Of a stretch of DNA of 64,000 bases, positions 31,558 to 40,139 are shown in pieces (within the stretch, counting starts at the first letter, position 1; the number at the start of each line of letters is the position of its first letter). Where the stretch lies: NCBI GenBank assembly GCA_963845695.1, contig CAWJTQ010000002.1, positions 62,001 to 126,000 of the forward strand, given 5' to 3'. The notes beneath the pieces were generated by a model. The model was not told the DNA's origin and did no database searches. It saw only the letters and a list, made by a program, of their open reading frames with translations. Position numbers and translations under genes: made by a program. Origin of the DNA: CAWJTV01 sp963845695 (lineage in GTDB: Bacteria; Planctomycetota; Planctomycetia; Isosphaerales; Isosphaeraceae).

Positions 31558-32540
31558 TCACAACCGCAGGATCACCTTGCCGAAGACCTGGTTCGATTCC
31601 ATCCGCGACTGGGCGGCGTGAACATCCTCGAACGCGAAGGTCGAATCGACCACGGGTCGGACCGTCCCCCGCGCCAGCCAGGGGACGACCTGTGCGGCGA
31701 ACCGCCGCGTCGCGGCGATCTTCTCCTCCAGAGGCCGGGCTCGGAGCGTGGTGCCGACGATCGTCAGCCGCTTGCGGAGCATCAGATTGAGGTCGAGCGG
31801 GGCGTTGCTGCCGCCCAGCAAGCCGACCAATACCAGCCGGCCCCGAGGTGTCAGCGCCGCCAGGTTGCCCGCCAGCGCTGAGCCGCCGATCAAATCGATC
31901 ACGACGTGAACCCCCTCGCCGTCAGTCTGAGATCGAACTGCCGTGGCGAAATCCTCAGAAGCGGTGTCGATCCCATGATCCAGCCCCAGAGGTTTGGCTT
32001 GCTCGAGCTTCGCCGCGGTCCGCGACGTGCCGAAGACGGTGCAGCCCATCGCATGGGCGACCTGGACGGCCGCTGTACCGACGCCGCTGCCCACCGCCTG
32101 GATCAGGACGCGCTCGCCGGGCGAGAGATCGCCCTGGTTCAGCAAGGCGTCGTGCGCGGTGATAAACGCTTCGGGGACGGCCGCAGCCTCGACGAAATCC
32201 AGGTTCGGCGGGATCGGCACGGCCAGCCGCTCGTGGGTGAGGACGAACTCGGCCTGCCCGCCCCCGCTGACGATGCCGAAGACCCGATCGCCTGGCTTCA
32301 GCGGACCTGTGACATCAGGACCCAGGGCATCGACCTCACCCGCGTACTCCAGCCCCGGGATGTCGGCCGGGCGCCCGGAGGCGCAGGATACATCCCCCGG
32401 CACTGCAAGACATCGGCCCGGTTCAACCCGCACGCCCGAACGCGGACACGGATTTGCTCGCCCCTGGGTTCGGGCCTGGGTCGTTCGCGGACTTCCAGGA
32501 CTTCCGGGCCGCCGGTGCCGGTGATCACGATGGCCTTCAT
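31558..32540 (-). CDS. NADPH:quinone oxidoreductase (zinc-free MDR family), frameshifted
   Basis: About 327 residues in two frames. MKAIVITGTGGPEVLEVRER and GLNRADVLQCRGMYPAPPG start it in one frame. PADIPGLEYAGEVDALG continues in another, with the switch near 32370. VLIQAVGSGVGTAAVQVAHA is the NADPH-binding Rossmann motif, GIDTASEDFATAV follows, and the end FEDVHAAQSRMESNQVFGKVIL is typical of PIG3/QOR-type enzymes. No zinc-binding Cys cluster is seen. The ATG overlaps the preceding gene's stop (ATGA), so it is in a minus-strand operon. One indel probably explains the split. Confidence 0.88.
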
Positions 32541-33364
32541 TCTCGGGTCTCGTCAGGAAGCCAGACGATGAGTGGAGACTCGTCGTCGGTCAAGGGTTCG
32601 GCGTTCGAGTAGGACCTCGCGGTCAGCAGCGCGACATCGAGGATCGTGCCGACCATCGCTCCCCAGACCACGCCCGCCGTACCGAGCATGAAGAGAGTGA
32701 GCGCCGGCGGCCCGAGATAGTCGAGTAGAACCGGATCCGGATGCAAATAGTAGTACGCGTAGCAGGCGATCCCGAGGATGACGAGCACAACGGAAGCCGA
32801 TATCATGGCGCCGAGGATTCCCGCTCCGCCTCGGAATCGATCGATCAGGAAGCCCGGTGCGACGATCCCGATGGCCACGACGAACAACGCGAACGGCGTC
32901 AACAGCGCCGCGAACACGACGGCGCAGACCGCAATCACCCCCATGAGCTGTCCGAGAGTGAACTGCATCTTCGCGTGCCGCGAGGCTGATGTTTTCTGGA
33001 CCTGTTCGCAACACGCTTTGATGACCCAGTAGAGGGTCATGCTGACGAGGCTTCCCCAGATCAGGGAAACGACGAAGATGAAGTAGATTGCCGGGCCCGC
33101 CGAGACGAAGTCGCTGAAGGGGCCTTGGCCGGAGGATTCCATCTGGTTGATTCCCAGTACCACGCCAAGAATCGCACTCGATGTGACCCCACCGATGATG
33201 CCCGTGCGTCCCCTCAACCGGTCGATGAGAAAGCCCGGCAGGACGATCGCGATCGCCACGACGAACGGCGCGCCGGGGGTCCAGAGTAGAGCCACCACGA
33301 CGGCGCAGACGACGATCAGCCAGACACTCTGTCGGAGTGTGAGTGGGAACCGGGAGAGTGCCAA
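32537..33364 (-). CDS. Membrane protein with internally duplicated FTLRQL-type module
   Basis: 275 residues. Two copies of the same module are visible: PLTLRQSVWLIVVCAVVVAL ... PGFLIDRLRGRTGIIGG (residues 7-60) and FTLGQLMGVIAVCAVVFAAL ... PGFLIDRFRGGAGILGA (about 135-190). Each is followed by further hydrophobic segments, giving about six to eight membrane helices. The N-terminal 'F.F(T)LRQL' motif is recurrent in planctomycete membrane proteins of unknown role. A TTG at 33364 with GGAGG about 9 nt upstream is the likely start. Confidence 0.65.
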   Translation of the reverse strand: MALSRFPLTLRQSVWLIVVCAVVVALLWTPGAPFVVAIAIVLPGFLIDRLRGRTGIIGGVTSSAILGVVLGINQMESSGQGPFSDFVSAGPAIYFIFVVSLIWGSLVSMTLYWVIKACCEQVQKTSASRHAKMQFTLGQLMGVIAVCAVVFAALLTPFALFVVAIGIVAPGFLIDRFRGGAGILGAMISASVVLVILGIACYAYYYLHPDPVLLDYLGPPALTLFMLGTAGVVWGAMVGTILDVALLTARSYSNAEPLTDDESPLIVWLPDETRE

Positions 33365-33651
33365 GGCTCGTGTCCTCCACTGGCACGACCAGGACTCGGA
33401 TTATCCAAACTGCGCCAGACGATGGAACCGCATGAGACGTCTGTTAGAGGCTTATCGCGAAGAAGTATTTCTAACTTTTTAATAATAATAACCATAAAAT
33501 AAATCCCAATGCTGATTCCAGCGCACATGATCAGCCCGGTCGCCACGAGAAACAACCCAAGAAGCGTGCGGATCAGCGCGAAGAAGATCGCCGAGACAGC
33601 GACCAGCTTGATCAACTGCCGGAGTGTGAATTGAAAGCGGGGAAGCTTCAT
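33316..33651 (-). CDS. Small FTLRQL-type membrane protein
   Basis: 111 residues from the ATG at 33651. MKLPRFQFTLRQLIKLVAVS has the same start motif as the next gene. Two hydrophobic helices follow (AIFFALIRTLLGLFLVATGL, ISIGIYFMVIIIKK). The segment KPLTDVSCGSIVWRS resembles the C-terminus of the downstream paralog (PLTDDESPLIVW). The 3' end overlaps that gene by 49 bp. Function is unknown. It is the first gene of a four-gene minus-strand run if the Uma2 gene is counted. Confidence 0.55.
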   Translation of the reverse strand: MKLPRFQFTLRQLIKLVAVSAIFFALIRTLLGLFLVATGLIMCAGISIGIYFMVIIIKKLEILLRDKPLTDVSCGSIVWRSLDNPSPGRASGGHEPWHSPGSHSHSDRVSG

Positions 33652-33697
33652 GGCTCAAATCCTGGTGCCGCGTCCCAATCGGGCTCCGACTCGAGCA

Positions 33698-34258
33698 TCA
33701 GGCGAAGATCCAATCCACCTCGACGCGCCAGGCGGGGAGCAGGGGCTCTGCATCAACAACTTGTCCGCGCCGGAAGGTGGTCGGTTCATCGGGCGTCTCG
33801 GCCCGGTAGACATGGATGCACTCCACGATCGGATCGACGTCCCAGACGATCCTTGTCCCGGCCTCGAAATAATCCGCGCGTTTGGCGGCGAGCGCTGCCA
33901 TGGCGGATGGAGTATAATCGTTCTCGCTACGGACCGCGACGGCCAGTGTGGGAGGGCCTTCGAGAAACCGCATGGGGTCGGCGGGAAACGGCCCGAGGTG
34001 GTAGGATGCATCGGCCGCAAACGACTCGCGGCCGGACGATAGCGGGGACACCGCAAATCCGACGTTGTCGGGATAGGCTTCGCCCCGCCCGCTCTGCGTC
34101 GCATAGTCGTCCAGACTGCGGTAGATCCGTCCAGCAACTCGGCCTGGTTTTCGCCCCGTAGGCATGAGCAGCTCGATCCGCCCGTCAATCAGTTCGGCTT
34201 TGTCGGTGATGCGTGCCAGATCGTCCAACGTCGCTGCCGGTGTTTGGACCGATGCCAT
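33698..34258 (-). CDS. Uma2-family putative endonuclease
   Basis: 186 residues from the ATG at 34258. Family features: AELIDGRIELLMPTG (N-terminal 'YELIDGEL' type), GFAVSPLSSGRESFAADASY (the '...R.PDV.fV' region), LAVAVRSENDYTPSAMAAL (the 'EVlSPSd' strand), then KRADYFEAGTRIVWDVDP with the catalytic-type Lys and 'VWvvDP'. Uma2 domains have a PD-(D/E)XK fold and are very abundant in cyanobacteria and planctomycetes. Activity and target are unknown. Confidence 0.88.
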   Translation of the reverse strand: MASVQTPAATLDDLARITDKAELIDGRIELLMPTGRKPGRVAGRIYRSLDDYATQSGRGEAYPDNVGFAVSPLSSGRESFAADASYHLGPFPADPMRFLEGPPTLAVAVRSENDYTPSAMAALAAKRADYFEAGTRIVWDVDPIVECIHVYRAETPDEPTTFRRGQVVDAEPLLPAWRVEVDWIFA

Positions 34259-34383
34259 CGCCGGACCTCGAGTCTCTCGGTTCGGGTCAAAAGAAAGGAT
34301 ACCATTTCAGTGTGGATCGTCTGGATGAGGATGTCAAGGCGAGAAGAGATGGTGTCCAATCGCCCATCGAGTGGGTCACGCCG

Positions 34384-35250
34384 ATGAGTCTCCGAGGCGT
34401 AAGCGAGCCCGAAAACCGCTGTCTTGCCGTTCCCGTGCTGCTGGACTGGCTGCCCGATGCTGACGTGCCCGCCCTCACGCTCGACGAGGCCCGGGTCTGG
34501 ATCGTCGATCTGGATGCCGGCCTGCGACCGGGCGACAACCCGGAAACGGCCGAACCTGGCCCGGAGCTGGCGATCCTCTCGGAAGACGAGCGGGCTCGGG
34601 CCGCGCGGTTTGTCCGGGCTCGGGACCGGCGTCGGTTCGCCCGGTGCCGTGCCACGCTGCGGGAGATCCTCGGGCGAATTCTGGGCGAGCGGGCCAACTC
34701 GCTACGATTCCGGGCCGCGGCGATCGGCAAGCCGGAGCTCGACGGTGATCCGGGCGATGAGCGGCTCGCGCTGCGGTTCAACGTCTCCCATTCCTCGAAT
34801 CTGGCCCTGATCGCCGTCTGCCAGGGGCATGAGGTCGGGGTCAACATCGAGCAGATCCGGCCGATCTCCGAATCGGTCCGGATCGTCGAGTCGTTCTTCA
34901 CGGCGGCCGAACTTGCCGAGTTCACGGCGATCGCCGATGACGCGAAACCCATGGCCTTCCACCGTGGTTGGACGCGCAAGGAGGCGGTTCTCAAGGGATT
35001 CGGGACGGGGATCTCGGGCCTCTCGGCACGGCACGAGACCGGATTCGGCACGACCGTGCTGACGACCCGGTTCACGCCCGCGACTCCGTCGTCCCGAGTC
35101 GAGCGTTGGATGTTGTGGGAAGCCGCCCCTCGGCCGGGCTTCGTCGCCGCGCTGGCTGTTGATGTTGGGCACGCGGCGAGACCGGAGCGGGCTGTCGACG
35201 GCTGTCCGATAGGGGATGGCTCGTTGCCCGTACCGCCGGGAACACCGTAG
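34384..35250 (+). CDS. Sfp-type 4'-phosphopantetheinyl transferase, variant metal motif
   Basis: 288 residues. RFNVSHSSNLALIAVCQGHEVGVNIEQ and FHRGWTRKEAVLKGFG correspond to the two Sfp-family signature blocks ('GvDiE' and 'W..KEA..K'). The enzyme class transfers phosphopantetheine from CoA to carrier proteins. The Mg-binding Asp of the GvDiE motif reads Asn here (GVNIE), while both downstream acidic/Lys residues are kept. The ATG at 34384 is used; an in-frame extension to 34213 overlaps the divergent Uma2 gene. No polyketide or peptide synthetase gene is nearby. Confidence 0.85.
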   Translation: MSLRGVSEPENRCLAVPVLLDWLPDADVPALTLDEARVWIVDLDAGLRPGDNPETAEPGPELAILSEDERARAARFVRARDRRRFARCRATLREILGRILGERANSLRFRAAAIGKPELDGDPGDERLALRFNVSHSSNLALIAVCQGHEVGVNIEQIRPISESVRIVESFFTAAELAEFTAIADDAKPMAFHRGWTRKEAVLKGFGTGISGLSARHETGFGTTVLTTRFTPATPSSRVERWMLWEAAPRPGFVAALAVDVGHAARPERAVDGCPIGDGSLPVPPGTP

Positions 35251-35359
35251 ACTAGACGGGACGGCCGCTCGAGACGCGATGAGGGTGCGGTCCTGTCGGA
35301 TCGCTCGGACGCGCTCCCGGGATGCCGGGATTTGACCGGAAAGGCGGGTTGTCTGACCC

Positions 35360-36194
35360 ATGGAACTGGTCATCCTCGGTCTGATCGTCTTGCTCCTCTA
35401 CCTGTTCATCCGGCTGCTGACGTCGTTCAGCGCCTGGTTGAGCGGGACCCGTTATCGGGCCTACCGCCATCTCGCGGCGCAACACCGGGGCCGATACGAA
35501 AGCCGGGGGCTGTCGGACCCACCCACCGTCAGCTTCTTTCACAACGGGTCGACGATCCGGGTGGGCCTGGCGCCCACGGTGGCGGGCCAGCCGTCCCAGG
35601 TCCCGCGGACGCGCGTCGTCGCGCGGTTCGGCCGTGGCATCCCGTTCCGGCTCGAGCTCGCTCCCGTCGCCCGCCCGGCCCCGGCCCAGGCACCTCGGGG
35701 CACCCGGCTGGTCAAGCTCGGCGACGCGGTGTTCGATCGTGCCTTCGTCGCCCAGGCCAACGACCTCGAGATGGCCCGCGACTTCCTGGGCACAAAGGTC
35801 CGGGGCTCCGTCGGGAACTTGCAGCGGATGGTCCATCCTGGCGGGATGTTGGTCTCGATCAACCCCGAGCGGATGCTCGTCCAGATCGATCGCAACCTGG
35901 GCCAGAGCGTCGAGGCTCTCGGCGCGGCGGTCCGGGAAGCTCTGGTGATTCACGATGGGCTCCTCGATGGCGTGTTGCGGCGCATGACCCAGGGGATCGC
36001 GATCGTCAACCAGCCGGACGCGTGGGACGAGGACGCCGGTCCACCGATCTGCAAGGTCTGCGGCGAGCCGATCCAGGCGTGTGCCGTCATCGTCTGCGCC
36101 GCCTGCAATACGCCCCATCACCGCGACTGCTGGGAATACGTTGGCGCACTGCTCGATCTATGGATGCAACGGGAAAGTCGGCGTGTCGGAGTAG
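35360..36194 (+). CDS. Membrane-anchored prokaryotic RING-like protein, frameshifted
   Basis: About 278 residues. One N-terminal membrane helix (ELVILGLIVLLLYLFIRLL, 2-20) precedes a middle domain of unknown type. At the C-terminus is a binuclear treble-clef pattern: Cys231-x2-Cys234, Cys246-x2-Cys249, His254-x2-Cys257, Cys264-x4-Cys269. The last pair (ACSIYGCNGK) and the true stop at 36194 appear only after removing one base near 36155; otherwise the frame runs into the next gene. The spacing fits prokaryotic RING domains. It is the first gene of a same-strand run leading to Ubl, E2, E1 and JAB, so an E3-like role is plausible but unproven. Confidence 0.75.
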
Positions 36195-36247
36195 CCCGAG
36201 GAGTCATTCCCGTACCGCAGTTCACGTTGGGAAAGGAAGTCGTCCCC

Positions 36248-36658
36248 ATGTCTTCGCCGCGACGAAGCCGATTCGTGATCGTGTGCCTCGTGCTGGCCGC
36301 CCTGTCGATCGCCCCGGCCGCTCCCGACGAGCCGGCCAAGCCCTCTCCGCTGGCCGAAGCCCGATTCCAGGCGGCCCTCAAACAGTACGAGATCACCTGG
36401 TCCTATTACCAGCAGGCCCGGATCGATTCGTATCAGGTCTATGTCTGGTCGCGCCTGATCCTGGACTCGCGCCGCGAGTTGACCGGGAAGCCGGCCGACC
36501 GGATCGTCGCCCTGGCCGAGCACCTCGACCGGATGAAGAGGCTCGAGGCGTTGATCAAGAAGGTCCGGCGGCTAGGCTTTGGACGGTCGTCCGACGTCGG
36601 TGCATCGGAATACTACCGCCTGGAGGCCGAGCACTGGCTGGCCCAGGCTAAAGGGTGA
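36248..36658 (+). CDS. Small exported protein in the Ubl island
   Basis: 136 residues, ATG at 36248, 54 bp after the RING gene stop, with GGAAAGGAAG upstream. A signal peptide (FVIVCLVLAALSIAPAAP) is followed by a helical domain rich in Tyr, Arg and Gln (FQAALKQYEITWSYYQQARI, then EHLDRMKRLEALIKKVRRLG). No family is recognised. Its position suggests a link with the membrane-facing part of the island, but nothing in the sequence shows this directly. Confidence 0.6.
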   Translation: MSSPRRSRFVIVCLVLAALSIAPAAPDEPAKPSPLAEARFQAALKQYEITWSYYQQARIDSYQVYVWSRLILDSRRELTGKPADRIVALAEHLDRMKRLEALIKKVRRLGFGRSSDVGASEYYRLEAEHWLAQAKG

Positions 36659-36780
36659 GCGGTGGCATTCGATTTGCTCTTCACTCCGTCAGGGCCGGTT
36701 GACTGGAGACCGGTCGTAACGGGTTCGACTTCCCGGGATTCTGGCAATCCCTCGGTCCTCGATCGAGAAAGAGTATAGCG

Positions 36781-36958
36781 ATGTCACTGCTCAAATGGGC
36801 TTTGTTTTTCCTGGTGTTCGCCGCCATCGCGGCCTTGTTCGGGTTCGGCGGGCTCGCGCGGGTCCGAAGATATCGCCAAGGTGCTGTTCTTCGTCTTCCT
36901 GGTCGTGTTCGCCGTCATCGGTGTGCTGGGAGTCACGGTATTCCGGACGGTCACGTGA
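36781..36958 (+). CDS. UPF0391/DUF1328 small membrane protein, frameshifted
   Basis: About 58 residues. MSLLKWALFFLVFAAIAALF ... GFGGLA in one frame continues as SEDIAKVLFFVFLVVFAVIG in another; the frame change is near 36862. Length, two helices and the 'GFGGIA..a..IAK.LFF.FLV' pattern fit the YtjA/UPF0391 family, often stress-induced in other bacteria. It sits inside the island but is a common stand-alone gene, so it may be unrelated to it. Confidence 0.75.
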
Positions 36959-37330
36959 GGCGCAAGCGGTTCCGGCTTTCTGATCGGCGCGAGCGCGCGT
37001 GATTCGAGACATGACCTCGAGATCCGCCTCGTCGACCAGCCCTCATTCGCAGAGCCCCGGCAGGGCGATCCAACTCAAGGCGATGCCAGGAGTTGGGCCG
37101 CCCTGCCGGGGCTTTCGCGTCGCCTCCGAGGCCGGATCTTCGACGTTGAGGCACCCGGTAGTACCGGAATTTCGAGGGCAACCTGTTTCGCGCAGACGGG
37201 AATGGCGTTATCTTGTTGTTAGGGTATCGCGCGAACGATGTCGGAGTGCCCGAGTCCCCCAAAACGGGGGGGAACGTCCCCAATATTCCGGGACGGCGCC
37301 CGAATGGTATGCTGAGGAGGTATCCTGACC
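36959..37330 (+). other. Leader region before the Ubl gene
   Basis: About 370 bp without a gene. The end carries a very strong ribosome site (GAGGAGGT, 8 nt before the ATG at 37331). This suggests the Ub-like protein is made at high level. No clear promoter was found, but a long untranslated leader would fit separate control of the Ubl-E2-E1-JAB genes. Confidence 0.45.
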
Positions 37331-37630
37331 ATGTCATACGGCGGAAATGCCGATCCCAGTGGTATCCAGGTCACTTTCCTGGATCAAACTGGAGCCAAAT
37401 CGGTCAAGGCGGTCATCGCCTTCAGCGTGCCCGTGAGCCGGATCATCCCGAACATCATCACCAAGATGAACCTGCCCGCGACCAGCCCCGACGGACAGCC
37501 GATGAGCTACGCCCTGGACCACAAAGAAGGGGGCCGTCGACTGCTCGAGAGCTGGACACTGGTTGAGGCCGGGATCCAGAACGGCGACCATTTGATCGTA
37601 TATCCCGAGGTTGTGGCCGGCTCGGTTTGA
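37331..37630 (+). CDS. Ubiquitin-like beta-grasp protein
   Basis: 99 residues. The strand-strand-helix-strand layout is visible: IQVTFLDQTGAKSVKAVIAF (paired strands), SVPVSRIIPNIITKMNL (helix), PMSYALDHKEGGRRLLESWT, then LVEAGIQNGDHLIVYPEV. 'L.E.GIQNGDHL.V' is the ubiquitin/YukD-type last turn and strand. It ends VVAGSV, so there is no terminal diglycine; Gly97 is followed by Ser-Val. It lies directly upstream of E2, E1 and JAMM genes. It is therefore the likely conjugated modifier, with the last two residues possibly trimmed by the JAMM protease. Confidence 0.85.
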   Translation: MSYGGNADPSGIQVTFLDQTGAKSVKAVIAFSVPVSRIIPNIITKMNLPATSPDGQPMSYALDHKEGGRRLLESWTLVEAGIQNGDHLIVYPEVVAGSV

Positions 37631-37769
37631 GTGGGCGGGTCAGGGATGTCGCGGCGCCGGGACGAGACGACTCGTCCGCGGTGTTGCGCGACCGCAACCG
37701 ATTCCGCTCGACGGCTCCGGCCGATACGCACGAACAGGCCCTCGCTTCTTCCCAGGGCGCCGCACCATC

Positions 37770-38648
37770 ATGTACGAATCCCCTCGCATGCGACGGCTCC
37801 GCAATGACCTCGCGGCGCTGGAGCGGCTCCGCTCGGAGAGCTCGGTCTTCCGCTTCTCCACCCAGGGAGATCCGCCGCAGCACTACCGGATCCTTTTCCA
37901 GGGTCGAGGGTTGTGGCGCGATCACGGCAAGGTCAAGGCCCTGGAGAAGCACCATGTCGAGGTCAAACTGGGTTCCTCGTATCCCCGGACCATGCCCGAG
38001 ATCCGCTGGCTGACCCCGATCTACCATCCGAATATCTCGGAAATCGGCATGGTTTGCCTTGGGGGCTACGGAACTCACTGGGTGCCCAGTATCCAGCTCG
38101 ACGAGTTGTGCATCATGCTCTGGGACATGTTGCGGTATCACAACTACGACATCCGGAGCCCTTATAACCGTGATGCTGCGCTCTGGGTCGCCAATCAGAC
38201 CGCGATCCTGTTCCCGACAGATCAACGACCGCTCCGAGATCTTCGGGCGGCGCTGGGGCGGGTGGGAGAGTCGTCGGCTCGGAATGCCGAACCGTCGTCG
38301 GCCGGAGCGAACAGGTCGTCCCGATCCTCGTCGGCCAGGACAACCGCCGACCCGCCGACGCCGGTTGACCGGGTGCGCAAGTTCGTCTCGCGGTATGGCA
38401 AGGTCTTCGGCAGCGCGGAGGAGCCAGCGGTGGCATGCCCTCGACCCGAGGAGGAAGTCCGGGCCGCTCAACCCTCGAACCCGGAGTTGCAAGCCCTGGT
38501 GACCGCCGAGGCCGCCTCCAGTCCGCCCCGAGCGGATCACGGGCGCGGGGACGGGGTCTTGATCCTGGAGACGAGCGCTTCCTCGCGACCGGAGCAACCG
38601 CCCCAGGTAACGCATCCGGTGAGCGACGAAATCGTCTTCATTGAGTGA
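37770..38648 (+). CDS. E2 ubiquitin-conjugating-enzyme-like protein with long C-terminal tail
   Basis: 292 residues; ATG at 37770. The UBC fold is clear: helix 1 (RMRRLRNDLAALERL), then FRFSTQGDPPQHYRILFQGR, and the E2 motif YHPNISEIGMVCLGGYG. In it, HPN is at 86-88 and the candidate catalytic Cys96 lies ten residues after His86, exactly as in eukaryotic E2s. WVPSIQLDELCIMLWDML and RSPYNRDAALW follow. After about residue 150 there is a 140-residue Ser/Pro/Arg/Glu-rich tail of low complexity ending SDEIVFIE. This tail is absent from minimal E2s. Confidence 0.88.
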   Translation: MYESPRMRRLRNDLAALERLRSESSVFRFSTQGDPPQHYRILFQGRGLWRDHGKVKALEKHHVEVKLGSSYPRTMPEIRWLTPIYHPNISEIGMVCLGGYGTHWVPSIQLDELCIMLWDMLRYHNYDIRSPYNRDAALWVANQTAILFPTDQRPLRDLRAALGRVGESSARNAEPSSAGANRSSRSSSARTTADPPTPVDRVRKFVSRYGKVFGSAEEPAVACPRPEEEVRAAQPSNPELQALVTAEAASSPPRADHGRGDGVLILETSASSRPEQPPQVTHPVSDEIVFIE

Positions 38649-38857
38649 GGGGATACCGCTACGGAGACGTTCCTCCGTGACGAAGGGGGGATAGAGGGCG
38701 TTCTGGATCGCGGTGCTCCCGAGACTTCGGCCTGGAATTCACCCTCCAGTTCCTCTTCGCAAGAGCGGGACGAATTCGTAATCGCTTCAGCCATCGATCG
38801 CGGCTCATTCGAGGGTATGGATTTCAGGGCCTCTCCGTTTCACCGTGGATCGCGACG

Positions 38858-40139
38858 ATGGATGAGCCACCTCAGACGCTCCGCGGCGGGCCGAACGAGC
38901 CCGATCGGATATCCGCGCCGGAGGTCCCCATCGATCGTTCGGACTCCGATCCCGGGTCCCTGGTCATCGACGACCAGGATCGCTACAACCGGTTGCGGTT
39001 GATCTCCTGGTGGCGGCAAGAGCGGCTCCGCGATGCGCGGGTCCTCGTCGTCGGCGCGGGTGCCCTGGGCAACGAGGTCCTGAAGAACCTCGCGCTGGTG
39101 GGCCTGGGGACGACCTACGTGATCGACCTGGATGAGGTCGAGCCATCGAACCTGTCGCGGTCCGTGCTGTTCCGGTCGGAGGACGGCGGCCAGCCCAAGG
39201 CGGAGGTTGCCGCCCGTCGGGCGCGCGAGCTGAATCCCGAGATCACGTTGATTCCGATACACGGCGATGTGATCACGGATCTGGGCCTGGGCCTGTTCGC
39301 CGAGGTCGATCTGGTCATCGGCTGCCTGGATAATCGGGAAGCCCGGCTCTGGGTGAACCGGCAGTGCTGGAAAGTGAGTACGCCCTGGATCGACGCGGGA
39401 ATCCAGGAGATCCAGGGGGTCGTGAAGGTCTTCGTCCCTCCGGAGTCGGCCTGCTATGAGTGCGCCATGACGGAGCGCGACTATCAATTGCTGAACCTCC
39501 GCTATAGCTGTCCGCTGCTCCGCCGGGAGGACATTGTGGCGGGGAAGGTGCCGACGGCGCCGACGATCGCGTCGATGATGGCCGCGCCTCCAGGTCCAGG
39601 AGGCGTTGAAGCTGCTGCATGGCCTGCCAGTCGCGGCGGGCAGCGCACTGGTCTTCAACGGTGTGGGGAACCAGTTCTATTCCACACGGCTGCCGCGCCG
39701 GGACGACTGCCTGAGCCACGAGACCTATCCGGAACCAGTCAAGCTGGGGCTGGGGCATGGGTTGACGGTGTCAGACCTGCTGAGGGCGGCCAGGGAACAC
39801 CTGGAAGGGCCGTTGCACCTGGTGCTCGACCGCGAGCTGGTGGTGGCGATCGAGTGTCCGCGGTGCGCCTGGCGTGGCGAGATCATGAGGCCACGGGTCA
39901 AGGTCCGCGCCGGGGAGGCCGTGTGCGCGAGCTGTCGCAAGCCGGCTTTGCCGGTGTTCGCCAGCGTGGTGGACGATTCCTCGCCGCTGGCGGAGGAGCC
40001 GCTTTCCCGCGTCGGCATCCCGCCTTACGATATCGTGCGCGTCGAGGGGCCGGCCGGCTCCGGGTTCTTCCTGCTGGCCGGCGACCGGGGTGTTGGGGTT
40101 CGGATCGGGCATGAGGACACAGCCGTTGAGCGGGGATGA
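38858..40139 (+). CDS. ThiF/MoeB-type E1-like activating enzyme with C-terminal zinc ribbon, frameshifted
   Basis: About 427 residues. RVLVVGAGALGNEVLKNLAL (GxGxxG 66-71), VIDLDEVEPSNLSRSVLF and GQPKAEVAARRARELNPE are the adenylation core. VIGCLDNREARLWVN follows. Candidate catalytic cysteines are Cys199/202 (ACYECAMTE) and Cys218 (YSCPLL). One extra base near 39592 splits it from the continuation LQVQEALKLLHGLPV. The C-terminus holds CPRC...CASC (a four-Cys zinc ribbon) and a domain ending VGVRIGHEDTAVERG. It overlaps the JAMM gene by 29 bp. It would adenylate the Ubl C-terminus. Confidence 0.9.

Noticed and set aside
36683..36770. tRNA-like segment with GGGTTCGACTTCCC
   Set aside because: The T-arm-like piece does not form a proper 5-bp stem with a 7-nt loop, and no acceptor stem or anticodon arm could be drawn.
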